Assembly (NCBI GenBank): GCA_028564705.1
Contig: JAPXFQ010002431.1
Span: 1,178,001-1,242,000 of the forward strand
Source: Apricaphanius iberus
Lineage: Eukaryota; Chordata; Actinopteri; Cyprinodontiformes; Aphaniidae
Direction: 5' to 3'
Length of the DNA: 64,000 nucleotides
This document shows positions 36,460 through 46,569 of the stretch, piece after piece. The position numbers and the translations under genes were made by a program. Each line of letters starts with the position of its first letter. Positions within the stretch are counted from its first letter, which is position 1. Under the pieces are notes generated by a model, which was not told the DNA's origin, did no database searches, and was given only the letters and a program-made list of their open reading frames with translations.

Positions 36460-36465
36460 TTTATT
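36460..36465 (-). terminator. AATAAA in the 3'UTR of LINE copy A
   Basis: On the minus strand the sequence CCAATAAAAC lies about 25 nt before the (GAA)n tail. It could cleave transcripts running from the LINE, or from farther upstream, toward shpk. Confidence 0.55.
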
Positions 36466-36550
36466 GGCGGGTGGCAACCGACTTTTAGGAGCATTACCGC
36501 CACCTACTGTATGGGAGTGTGAGTCGTAGAGGGGAGTATCAATATTTTCA

Positions 36551-39277
36551 CTAAATTCTATTTAATAATCCACTTTTCTTTAAGAATTCAATTACTAATA
36601 TATATATATCTGTCTCTCCCTTTAACAAATTCTTTAGACTAATTTCTCCATATTTCTTGGCTTTTAATTTTTCTTCTAATGTTTTCCTATTACATATATA
36701 TTTTCTACAATAAATTAATACATGTTCTATTGTTTCTCTATTATTAGCACAATCACACAATCCTGTACTATGCTTACCTATTATATAAAGTGTATTATTT
36801 AAAGCTGTATGTCCCAATCTCATCCTTGAAATTATAACTTGATTTCTGTTATTCATTTGAATATTTTCCATTCTACCCACCTTTCCCTTTATGTTATATA
36901 AATGCCTTCCTTTCTCTTCCCTTACCCATTGTTCTTGCCATTCTTCCATTATCTGTTTCTTAATAACTGCTTTAATTTCTGCTACACTATAAGGTACCTC
37001 TATAGTAGTTCTTAATTTTGTTGCCTGCTTAGCATAATAATCAGCTACTTCATTACCCTCTACTCCTCTATGTGCTGGAACCCACATAAATCTAATTTCT
37101 AACTCTCTCATAATTATTCTAAATAAGCATTCATATATTTCAAATAGTATATCTGGTCTTTTATCTGATGATATTGTTTTTATTGATAATAATGCTGACA
37201 TTGAATCTGAACATATGATACTTTTTTTAATTCCATTTTGTTCTATCCACTGTAAGCTAAATGAAATAGCCAACATTTCCACTGTGTATATTGATAGATT
37301 ATTAGATGCTCTACTTTTATTATATTTACCTAATTTTGGAATCCAAAAAGCAAATCCTGTTGTCTCTTTACCCAATTCTTTTGATCCATCCGTATAAATA
37401 GGCATAAATGTTTTATGAGTTTCACTTAACCTTTTTTCAACAATATTATCCCAGTTTCCATTTCCTTTCCTCCTCCCCATTTCATTTTGAATATAAAAAT
37501 CTATATATATTTTTGGCAATAACCAAATTGGGGTAGGTGAATATATACATTTTTTAACAAATATTTTATCTTTTAAATTAAGTTCTTCTGCTAGTTTACT
37601 TGATTTCCAGATCATACTCTCATATTTCCTATTATTATATTCCCCTCCCATTTTCATCCCTTCCTTAACCACATGTTCATCCTCTTCACTTCCCTGTACA
37701 TTAGCCCAATAATTTAGTGTATTTAATTTGTATCTTAGATTCAAAGGCATCTCTCCCATTTCTACTTGCAAAGAAACTATTGGAGTGGATTTCATTGCTC
37801 CACAACATATTCTTAAAGCCTGACTTTGTATTACTTCTATCTTTTTTAATAATGTATTACATGCTGAACTATATACTATACTCCCATAATCAATAACAGA
37901 CCTGATCATTGCTATATAAATTTGTTTTAAAGCTTTAGTGCTAGCTCCCCATTCATTTCCCCTTAAACATCTCATTATATTTATTACCTTTTTACATCTT
38001 TCTTCTATTTTGTTAATATTTTCCTTCCAAATTAATTTTTCATCAAATATAACCCCCAGATATCTAAAACTATGCACTTGCTCCAGTTTCTCCCTATATA
38101 AATTAAGTTCAATTTTTACATTCTTTTTCCTAGTAAACACCATACTTTTTGTTTTTTCCACTGAAAATTTAAACCCCCATTCATATGACCAATTTTCTAC
38201 TTTTATTATTGTTTCTTGAATTTTTTTCTGCAAATATTTTATGTTTCTTCCCCTTTTCCATATTATTCCATCATCTGCAAACAATGCTTTCCCAATATCA
38301 TGTCCTATATCATTAAAAACATCATTGATCATGATAGAGAAAAGAACTGGACTGATCACACTTCCTTGTGGAGTCCCGTTATCAACCTTATATCTCTTTG
38401 ATGTTTTATCTCGTATTTTTACTTGAATATATCTATTAAGCAAAAAATCCTTTATCCAATTATATATTTTTCCTTCAAACCCTAATCTTTTTAATTTAAT
38501 CAATAAACCCTCCTTCCACACCATGTCATATGCTTTCTCTATATCAAAATAAACTATAACTAAACTTTCTTTATTGTTTTGTGCTTTCCTGATTTCATTT
38601 TCCAAACTTACTATTGAATCCATAGTTCCTCTGCCTTTCCTAAATCCATTTTGGTACTTTATTATCATTTTTTTACTTTCTAAATAATAATTTAATCTAT
38701 CTGTAATCATTCTTTCCATTAATTTCCCTAAATGAGATGTCAGTGCTATTGGCCTATAGTACTCTGGATTACTTGGATCTTTCCCGGGTTTAATTATTGG
38801 AATTATTATTGCCTCTTTCCAATTTTTTGGTAAGTGACCTCTTTCCCAAACGTTATTATATATTCCTAATAATTTTGCCTTCATTTTATCCCCTAAATGC
38901 TTAAGCATCTCATAATTAATATTATCTTTGCCTGGTGATGTTATTTTAGTTCTCCCCATTGCACGCTCTAATTCAAATAAAGTAAATGGAATTTCTATTG
39001 TTGTTAGTCTTTTTCCTCCATCTAATTCCTCATAATTTTTCTTTTTAGACTCTTCTCTCCTTCTCCATCTATCTTCTGATAAATTAGCATTACTATTTAT
39101 TTTAATAAATGTTTGAGCTAACATTTCTGCTTTCTCTTCATTTTTAATAGCTACATCTTCTCCTATTTTAATTACTGGATATTTAAACTCTCTATACACT
39201 CCTTTCATTTTTCTAATCATTCCCCAAACCTCACTTATTGATGTTGATCTTCCTATTTTACCACAAAAACCCTCCAA
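36551..39277 (-). CDS. LINE copy A: reverse transcriptase and RNase H frame
   Basis: About 908 codons with no internal stop. Domains in order: linker; reverse transcriptase with YFDIEKAYD (about residue 245), GTPQGSVISPVLF (301-313) and the active-site FADD box (333-336), which has F where most LINEs have Y; RNase H with catalytic D630, E667, D691 and D746 (YTDGSK, VEMLA, CSDSMSAL, GNEVAD); and a C-terminal CDC...EH...C zinc-like motif (841-857). The frame has no ATG at its beginning: it opens at a TAA and overlaps the endonuclease frame by about 36 nt in the -1 frame. Expression therefore needs frameshifting, reinitiation or a corrected transcript. Otherwise the protein looks intact. Confidence 0.9.
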   Translation of the reverse strand: MEGFCGKIGRSTSISEVWGMIRKMKGVYREFKYPVIKIGEDVAIKNEEKAEMLAQTFIKINSNANLSEDRWRRREESKKKNYEELDGGKRLTTIEIPFTLFELERAMGRTKITSPGKDNINYEMLKHLGDKMKAKLLGIYNNVWERGHLPKNWKEAIIIPIIKPGKDPSNPEYYRPIALTSHLGKLMERMITDRLNYYLESKKMIIKYQNGFRKGRGTMDSIVSLENEIRKAQNNKESLVIVYFDIEKAYDMVWKEGLLIKLKRLGFEGKIYNWIKDFLLNRYIQVKIRDKTSKRYKVDNGTPQGSVISPVLFSIMINDVFNDIGHDIGKALFADDGIIWKRGRNIKYLQKKIQETIIKVENWSYEWGFKFSVEKTKSMVFTRKKNVKIELNLYREKLEQVHSFRYLGVIFDEKLIWKENINKIEERCKKVINIMRCLRGNEWGASTKALKQIYIAMIRSVIDYGSIVYSSACNTLLKKIEVIQSQALRICCGAMKSTPIVSLQVEMGEMPLNLRYKLNTLNYWANVQGSEEDEHVVKEGMKMGGEYNNRKYESMIWKSSKLAEELNLKDKIFVKKCIYSPTPIWLLPKIYIDFYIQNEMGRRKGNGNWDNIVEKRLSETHKTFMPIYTDGSKELGKETTGFAFWIPKLGKYNKSRASNNLSIYTVEMLAISFSLQWIEQNGIKKSIICSDSMSALLSIKTISSDKRPDILFEIYECLFRIIMRELEIRFMWVPAHRGVEGNEVADYYAKQATKLRTTIEVPYSVAEIKAVIKKQIMEEWQEQWVREEKGRHLYNIKGKVGRMENIQMNNRNQVIISRMRLGHTALNNTLYIIGKHSTGLCDCANNRETIEHVLIYCRKYICNRKTLEEKLKAKKYGEISLKNLLKGETDIYILVIEFLKKSGLLNRI

Positions 39278-40293
39278 TTTTCCCGTTTAGCCCATTTAAT
39301 AACTCTCCTTGCTTCAGCTTGTAACCTTTTATATTTTAATAAACTATCAAAATTATGTCTCTTTTTTAATTCTTTCATGCTTTTATTTCTTTCTTTAATT
39401 GCTTTTTCACAATGCTCATTCCACCAAGGAACATTCTTCTTTTTCATGGTTCCTTTACTTTTAGGAATAGTTAATTCTGCTGCTTCTATTATTACTTTCC
39501 TAAATGTTTGTTCCACTGTTTCTATATCTTCCTCCAAATTTATCTTACCCTGTTCTTTTTCACATATATTTCTAAATTTATACCAATTAGCTTTTTTAAA
39601 TACCCATCTTCCTTCTCTTTTTTCCACAAGTAATACTTTATCCTCATAAATTTTTGTGAAAATTATATAATGATCACTCCCTAAATTATTTTCCTGAATG
39701 TCCCAATTACATTTTCCTGATATTTGATTTGATACCAGAGTGAGATCTAAAGCAGAACTTTTACCTGTATGTACATTAATCCTTGTCCCTCTACCATCAT
39801 TTAAACATACTAAATTCATAATATCTATGAATTCCTCAATGATCTCACCATTCTTATCTATTTTATTTCCTCCCCACAATGTGTTATGGGAATTGAAATC
39901 TCCACATAATACCACATGCTTATAATTACCTTCTAAAATTAATTTAAGATTATTAATATCTAATTTCTTGCATGGATTATAATAATTAACTATATATAAC
40001 TTCATCTTATTTATATAAACTTCTATTCCTATATATTCTTCTTCTTTTCCTATTTTAATTATTCTATAATTCAGATTATTATTAATAAAAGTAGCACATC
40101 CTCCTCCAATACCATTTTCTCTATCACATCTAATTATTGTATATGGAAATAATTTAAATTCTAATTTCTTATTTAACCATGTTTCTTGAATACATATAAT
40201 ATCTGGTTTAACTACTAATTCATCTATATATCTTTTAAACTCTTGACCATTAGCTATCAAACTCCTAGCATTCCATTGTAAAATTAGTACCAT
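39253..40293 (-). CDS. LINE copy A: AP-type endonuclease frame
   Basis: 346 codons of exonuclease-endonuclease-phosphatase fold. Visible catalytic blocks: QWNARS (residues 6-11), IQETW (E37), CGDFNSHNTLWGG, LDLTLVS and GSDHYII near the end of the fold. The enzyme nicks the target DNA for target-primed reverse transcription. It starts with ATG directly after ORF1's TAG TGA, in the same frame as ORF1, and stops at a TAG that would normally lie inside ORF2. It continues in the -1 frame as reverse transcriptase. Confidence 0.9.
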   Translation of the reverse strand: MVLILQWNARSLIANGQEFKRYIDELVVKPDIICIQETWLNKKLEFKLFPYTIIRCDRENGIGGGCATFINNNLNYRIIKIGKEEEYIGIEVYINKMKLYIVNYYNPCKKLDINNLKLILEGNYKHVVLCGDFNSHNTLWGGNKIDKNGEIIEEFIDIMNLVCLNDGRGTRINVHTGKSSALDLTLVSNQISGKCNWDIQENNLGSDHYIIFTKIYEDKVLLVEKREGRWVFKKANWYKFRNICEKEQGKINLEEDIETVEQTFRKVIIEAAELTIPKSKGTMKKKNVPWWNEHCEKAIKERNKSMKELKKRHNFDSLLKYKRLQAEARRVIKWAKRENWRVFVVK

Positions 40294-40296
40294 TCA

Positions 40297-41610
40297 CTAA
40301 CCCACACCCCCCTCTTGGCTTGTATGAGCACTTAGATTATTCCTGATCTCCTCCCAAGACAACTCATTAATGTCCAAATGATTTACAGCTGCTTTTACTA
40401 TAATTTGAATCCTTTCCGTTTTTGACTTTGTTTCCATTGTCGCATTTATTACTCCTGCTATGAATGTAACTAGTTTTTTCATATCTATCCACATTTTTCC
40501 TTCTCTCCCCATCCCTTGAGGAGACACTTGCGTTCTAGTTTCAGTTCGTTTCTCTGGAATCTTCCCCACCATTTTAGCTGCATCAGCATATGAGACTTTA
40601 TTTTGGACTTTAGTTTGTTGTATTTCCATTTCTCTCCTCATCACTTGACAGCCTGCATAAGCTGCACTGTGATCCCCCCAACAATTACAACACTTTGGTT
40701 TTGTCCTATTTTTGCATTCTTCAAAACTATGTTGTTCTCCACACCTTGGGCATCTAATTTTTCCTTTACAAAAATTTGCTGTATGACCAAATCTCTGACA
40801 TTTAAAGCATCGGACTGGTTTTGGAATGTACTCCCTTACAATGTATGACATGCATCCCAAAAATATTCTATATGGTAGAATATTTCCTTCAAATTCTATC
40901 AACACTGATTCAGTTTCTTTTTTTATTCCATTTCGGAATTCTGTAAATCTTTTTGCGTCTTTTACTTTTGCACCTTTTAAATTACTTTTTAATTCCTCAA
41001 TTGTTACTTCAACAGGTATTCCCCAAATCACTCCTTTCGGTCCCTGTCCACTCATTCCCACCTTACTCATACTGATTACTTTATGTTTTCCCACATCTCT
41101 TAATTTACAAGCCTTCTCTCTCTGTTCCTCAGTCTTACACACTATTAACAGATTTCCATCTCTTAGGACTTTAGCTAACTTTATGTCACCAACCTGATTT
41201 TTTAAGATAGAAGTTAGCTTCACCGGATTCACTGTATTCACTCCATTTCCCTCACTGAATCTCAAAATGATTTTAAACTCTCTTTCCTCTTCATCTGTGC
41301 TTTCACTTAATGCAAACCTTCTCTGTTTCCTAGTTGTATCTTCATCTGAATTGTTTCCCCTCTTTCCTTTCATCGACTCCTGTCCAAAACTCATTTCCAT
41401 ACTGCTATCCTCACTCTCATAATCCCCCACTTCTCCCCACTCCTTCTCATTCACCACACAGCTGTGCCTACCCGCCGTTGTTTGTCCCTCTTTCCTTCTT
41501 GCCATTTCTTCCAAAGATAATCTTTTTCTTCTGACCATCAGAAAATTCCTAAGACTTTTATCTTTTCCATTCGTTTTCTGCTTATTTCCCGATGAATAAC
41601 CTTTAACCAT
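40297..41610 (-). CDS. LINE copy A: ORF1 (gag-like RNA-binding protein)
   Basis: 437 codons. An acidic/basic N-terminal region (1-110) precedes an RRM-like middle (about 115-260), then three zinc knuckles: C268-C271-H276-C281, C287-C290-H294-C299 and C307-C310-H314-C321. Such proteins coat LINE RNA and act as nucleic-acid chaperones. In the third knuckle residue 311 is W, while copy B has G. Other differences from copy B are few (residues 21, 38 and one near the C-terminus). Confidence 0.9.
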   Translation of the reverse strand: MVKGYSSGNKQKTNGKDKSLRNFLMVRRKRLSLEEMARRKEGQTTAGRHSCVVNEKEWGEVGDYESEDSSMEMSFGQESMKGKRGNNSDEDTTRKQRRFALSESTDEEEREFKIILRFSEGNGVNTVNPVKLTSILKNQVGDIKLAKVLRDGNLLIVCKTEEQREKACKLRDVGKHKVISMSKVGMSGQGPKGVIWGIPVEVTIEELKSNLKGAKVKDAKRFTEFRNGIKKETESVLIEFEGNILPYRIFLGCMSYIVREYIPKPVRCFKCQRFGHTANFCKGKIRCPRCGEQHSFEECKNRTKPKCCNCWGDHSAAYAGCQVMRREMEIQQTKVQNKVSYADAAKMVGKIPEKRTETRTQVSPQGMGREGKMWIDMKKLVTFIAGVINATMETKSKTERIQIIVKAAVNHLDINELSWEEIRNNLSAHTSQEGGVG

Positions 41611-41703
41611 TCGCCAAAATCGACCTCTGTAAGCTTCTGTTACCCGCCGTCAAGTTTGAAAACCAGCGACTCTCCCTGCGGACTGCTCAACGGCGCTCGG
41701 TTC

Positions 41704-41716
41704 CAAAGTCGACTTT
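41704..41716. repeat. Target-site duplication, LINE copy A, 5' side
   Basis: CAAAGTCGACTTT, identical to 36423-36435. Before insertion, the sequence left of 36423 and right of 41716 was contiguous, placing the original shpk upstream region at 41717 onward. Confidence 0.85.
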
Positions 41717-42539
41717 GTTGCGTTCGTGTTTAGAAAAATAAATCGAAAATCTAAAAGAAGGCAACCCGACCGATAGAATGTGCGCTGGCTCTGTTGCATT
41801 TAACAAAAACAAACGTAAAGGACAGCAGTTTAAGGACATCGGATTTAAAAAATATATATATTTGTGTGGTTTTATTATTACCTTAATTATTCACTTACTT
41901 CCAGCTGTAATGGGCCTGCTTTTTATTTACTCGTTTTTTTAGTCATTCCATCATTTTCCACTTTTTTAAAAAGTAATTTTTGGTTTAGCCCTGCCCTTGC
42001 ATAGCCTTCTGTAGTTCTGGAAAGGTATTCTTCTTCTGAATAACAAATCTGAATCAATTTACTAGCCTATAGTCACTCTATTCAATTTCATGTTTCTTTT
42101 TATGTTTATTGTTCTTTAAAGGTTAGTAAAGTAGATTTGGGGAATTATAAGACTGAAAGTATATGGATGATTTTCAATCATACATGAGTACAAAATAGTT
42201 GAAGGCAATATTTTGAATATATGTAGGCCTATTCTTTTAAAATAAAACTATTTTAAATTAATAAATATGGTTTGATAATGTAACCAATTATCAATAAATA
42301 TAATGATATATTCATTGTACATTTTCTTTTTATATTTAATATGATAATAACTTATTCGTTTACTGAATTTAGAATAAAATACTTCGGGGTAAGCAAAAAT
42401 GTCCTTTTTTCCCCCTGCGAACTACAAACGCATCGCTCTGACGCCTGTAGTTTGATGACTAACCTGTACCCACAATGCACTGCGAAGGAGCATGGTTGAC
42501 TCTCTGCTAGGAGTGTCAGTCCTGTGAGAATGAATGCGC
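41717..42539. promoter_or_regulatory. shpk-emc6 divergent intergenic region (original shpk promoter side)
   Basis: About 820 bp between the LINE and the emc6 first exon. The part next to the LINE (41717-41830) is richer in CG dinucleotides (CGAC, GCGC), as expected for a promoter now separated from shpk. The middle is AT-rich. No coding region is seen, and I find no exon of ctns or tax1bp3. Confidence 0.45.
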
Positions 42540-42673
42540 CCCCTCCGAGCTAGAGCTGCTGATATTTCCTTAGGTATCAGACGACCGAGCCTGTGGAGTA
42601 ACCTAGTGTGATTTTATTCATTATTATGCCGAGATAATCATCGAGTGGAATCGGAGAACTTCGTTAAAACTCG
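42540..42673 (+). other. emc6: Probable non-coding first exon of emc6
   Basis: GC-richer segment ending at a strong ACTCG|GTGAGTGG donor. It has no ATG-led long frame. EMC6 genes usually have a 5'UTR exon before a single coding exon, so this fits; the 5' limit is not visible. Confidence 0.5.
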
Positions 42674-44584
42674 GTGAGTGGTCGTCAGTGTTGGCGGTGG
42701 AGGGGTGTGCTAACCCAGCTAGCTTGTCAGGAGCAGCAGTGACATGAATGTAAAAGCAGCGCTTTTGTGTTAAAATGTGCAGCCAGGCTCGTCCATAGTC
42801 ACTGTGTAGCTGTTTACTTGGTGTTTGGAGTCCCGGCCGGGTGTTTTATGTTGAATTACAGAAGCTACCTGACGGCTCGGTCGGCCTAAGCTAACACCAT
42901 CCACTGCTATAATAGCTTGTTTTTTTTTCTTTCTATGTCATGGGTTCAATGCATCGGTTTGAACTTGATAACCCACAAACTGCAGAGTCAACTTAATGCA
43001 TTAACTTGGTTTAATCGTTTTAGTTCACATGTTCTTTTTCCATAAGTAAGAGCGGGACATCGTCACTCTAGATGCACCGATCAAAGCGTTTTCAGTGTTA
43101 GACTTTAGCCTATTTTAAGAGCTAAACAGAACAATATACTTTTTTGATCAGAGTTCTGTGTGAATTGTAAATTTAACTGCCTGGACAATTAACGACAGTA
43201 TCAGTAATTTCTCCACAACGTAGCAGCGCTATTTCTCTCTTTCCACAGATAAATTTTTTAGACAACTTTGAGAGGAATAAATACAAATAAAACCCAGTTT
43301 AACATCAGTAAACCATATCTCCTTTGCAAGATGGATTATTTTATGAGATCTGAAAATGTGATTAGCATATTATATAAATACGAAATGACCATAACCAACT
43401 CGGTACTATATGTGCTGGGATTATTATTTTCTTCTTTCATTTATCCTGTGATAAATCAGTATGTCAGGAATGGAGACAACATGCCAACCCGGTCTAATGC
43501 AATTTCGCTACATATTTCAAACCAGTTACAAAATTTTTACAGAGTTTCCATTTTAGACCATATTTAAATTTGTAATTAGTATTTAGTTCTATTAGCATTA
43601 CCAACAGCAGACTCTGTGTATTCATTGAATTACCTTAACTAAGATTTTTAAAAGACTGCCGTTTCCTAATCTGCAATGATCCATGAAACCCAGATTACAC
43701 TCTTAAAATAATAATAATAATACAAAGAAACTTGCTGTAATACATTCAGCTTCTGGTGTATTCTGAAATTTTCCCCCTATTTTCCTCACTGTCCTCCATA
43801 AGGGTTCTTTATCGTTCAGTTCAGTTTATTTATGTAGCGCTTATTTACAACACATATCACCTCTAGGCGCTTTACAGCTCATTTCAATTCAATCAAACTT
43901 TTGAACTCCAACCAGTTTAAAAGTTTCTATTTAAGGAAACCCAGCAGCTTGCGTCGAATAGACTTGCAGCGTTCTTTCCTCTTGAAAAAGTGTGTTGTTG
44001 TAATAAACTGTTTATCCTTGAGTAGATTAGAGAAGCATCACTGCTAATTAAAAAGTAAACACGGTAGGATACAGTAATCCCCAGTAAAAATACCCCCACA
44101 TAGAGCAGGAATTTAAGAGTTCTGTGCATTCAGGGCCCTCTATGCCTTTCATATACCTCGTAACACCCATTTTCTAATGCAACCTAGAAAAAAAGTTGCA
44201 AGAGGTGTTAAGGTGATCAAGTCATTTAAAAACTTGAACTAATTTGCTTTGATGCTATATTATCACTATCCCGACATTACCCAATATTATTACTTATTGG
44301 ATGGTTCTGCAGCTCTAGTTCCACAGTACCTACATAGACATTTATTGCGTACTCTAATTGCTTTGATTTAAAAAAAAAAAAAGCAAATATTTCTAATACA
44401 AAAAAATATTTCTGTCCACCAAGCTGATCTTAGCTGGTTAGTCTGGTGTTTTTTTGTTGTTAAAAACCTCTTTACTGCACACTACTTTTGTATTGGCCAT
44501 GTTCATTGATGGTGTAAACATTTTCTGCAGCGTGCTACAGCTGCTATAGTGCATTTGACGCTTGCAACCTTAATCTTCCAACAC
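42674..44584. other. emc6 intron
   Basis: AT-rich sequence with a short LINE-tail-like repeat (GTTTATTTATGTAGCGCTTATTTACAAC) at about 43828-43880. Open frames near 43268-43567 and 43917-44129 show no domain and look random. Confidence 0.5.
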
Positions 44585-44617
44585 CCTAGGGACACAAGTA
44601 ATCGGAATGAAACCGCT

Positions 44618-45088
44618 TCATGTAAACAGGGCATTCAGATTACTTGGATCCGATCTCTCGTTCGGATCACAGTTTTATTCTGATTCAGAGGGGCTGGTTA
44701 TGCCAACAGTTAATCAATATTCTGAATTTGGGACGTGTCTGTTAAATCATGGGTAGACGTACGGAGTCTTAAAAAAATAAGTGATTGTGTTTGTGTACAT
44801 CACAATGAAGGCTTACAGATGTAAAACAGCGACCAGGAAAAAAAAAAAGCACACTGAAGAACATCGTTCTGCTCCATTTTAAATGCACTCAGCCATATTT
44901 GCTTACAGCTAAAGTCTGCAACTTCTTCTTCAGTAGTTTCTGGTATTGTAGGCGGTTCTGTGCATGTCAAAATGATTTATTGTGATCAACACAGTCAAAC
45001 GCTAATCTGAATTGTGACCAGTTTAAAACTGATGGTAATTGCTTAAAACTGGATCAGATTAATTTAACCTGGTCTGTGTTTACATGAC
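44618..45088. mobile_element. MITE with TCATGTAAACA ends, abutting the emc6 coding exon
   Basis: The left end is CTTCATGTAAACAGGGCATTCAG and the right end is CTGTGTTTACATGACGC, an imperfect inverted repeat. The interior has paired GGATC/GATCC words. It is non-coding and ends about 3 bp before the acceptor I infer for emc6. Confidence 0.5.
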
Positions 45089-45111
45089 GCAGCAGCGCCC
45101 TCTGGTGGTAG

Positions 45112-45456
<345 letters not shown>

Positions 45457-45702
45457 GATGATCTATTAGCCCTGCAAAGTTTCCATATGAAGCTTTTAGG
45501 TTCGTTTAGTCTGCTGCTGTTTGTAGTGAAAGGGGACTATCAATTTTACTGTAGGTAGCTAAACTTGTACCTTTTCCACTACAGTTACCAGTAACACCTG
45601 TGCTTACCCAAGGTAATCACCATTAGTAATGTATTAGGATTCCTTGTAAAATCATAAAGTAACATTTTCATGTAAAACGTGTTGAATAATGCATCTGATT
45701 GG

Positions 45703-45708
45703 AATAAA
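45703..45708 (+). terminator. emc6: emc6 poly(A) signal
   Basis: AATAAA about 250 nt after the emc6 stop. The 3'UTR region 45457-45702 holds no other feature. Confidence 0.65.
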
Positions 45709-46569
45709 AACACCTGTATATGTGGCTTTGCATTCATCTGTTAATGAGTCAGGCAGTAGATCAACAGAAGTACATTGAATAAAAGGCAGGTTCTCCATTC
45801 AAACACTGACAGTACATCACCACAGTGAACTGACAGCAGACTGCTTTTTAATTTACAGGATCAAACACTTTGTAGCCACTGGATGGAAATCAAATTGCAT
45901 ACAGAAAAGTAGCATTGTTTTAACAAGTTTAACTAAATAGTCTATGTCCAACTGAAATTCCCTTTTTTTCATATTTCTTCCAAGAGCCTCTTCAGGACAT
46001 GCCGTTATAAATCATGTCCATTTCTACCAGTTCCGTTCAAGAATCTTAACATCTTTTTCCAATGACTTTTTAAATTAGGGCAACTTAGGGACTAAACTTG
46101 GAAATTCAGGCATGGTCGCAATTTAATCCTACAAACCTGACCACAAAAAAAAAAAATCTACTTTGCCCCGTCTGTGACCAGGGATGTATTTACAGGTAGC
46201 CACAGCAGGTCGCTCATACGTCATCTGTCACGTTTGATATGGGGGTCTCGTTAGTTTGGGTGCCTCTATCGTGCAGTTGCCAAGCCTTCAGAGTATACAG
46301 ATGCAGCAGTGGCACAATTTTGCCACCTGCGTCCACCACCGTGTGAAGAGTATGCTTCACATGTTTTAAAAAAAAAAACATTGAGCAGAATGATAAACCT
46401 GACATATCCTCCTCCCTGCATTTATCACTGCCCTGGTCCCTTCATGGGCGCTGCTGAATACTGATTTCTCTCCTCTGCCAACACATCAGTCAGCTCAACC
46501 AGGGACATCAGTCTGACACTGGAGTCCAACTCTTGCAGCGCAAAACGGACATCTCCCGGCGATTGGCCT
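45709..46569. other. emc6-p2rx5 convergent region
   Basis: Probably contains the p2rx5 3'UTR on the minus strand. I could not choose a convincing p2rx5 poly(A) signal. Short A runs occur near 46145 and 46370. Confidence 0.45.

Larger units (their letters stand above)
36436..41703 (-). mobile_element. Nearly full-length I/Nimb-type LINE, copy A
   Basis: A 5268-bp non-LTR retrotransposon bounded by 13-bp direct repeats. From its 5' end it has a 93-nt leader, ORF1 (gag-like, three zinc knuckles), an endonuclease frame, and a reverse transcriptase/RNase H frame. It ends in an AATAAA-containing 3'UTR (signal at 36460-36465) and a (GAA)n tail. The RNase H domain and the C-terminal C-x-C...H...C motif place it in the I group (I/Nimb). 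It matches copy B at 61322 almost base for base, so insertion was recent. It lies in sense orientation just upstream of shpk. Confidence 0.93.

Noticed and set aside
43268..43567. A 99-codon plus-strand open frame in the emc6 intron
   Set aside because: AT-rich random composition, no recognisable domain, and no splice or start context that would make it an exon.
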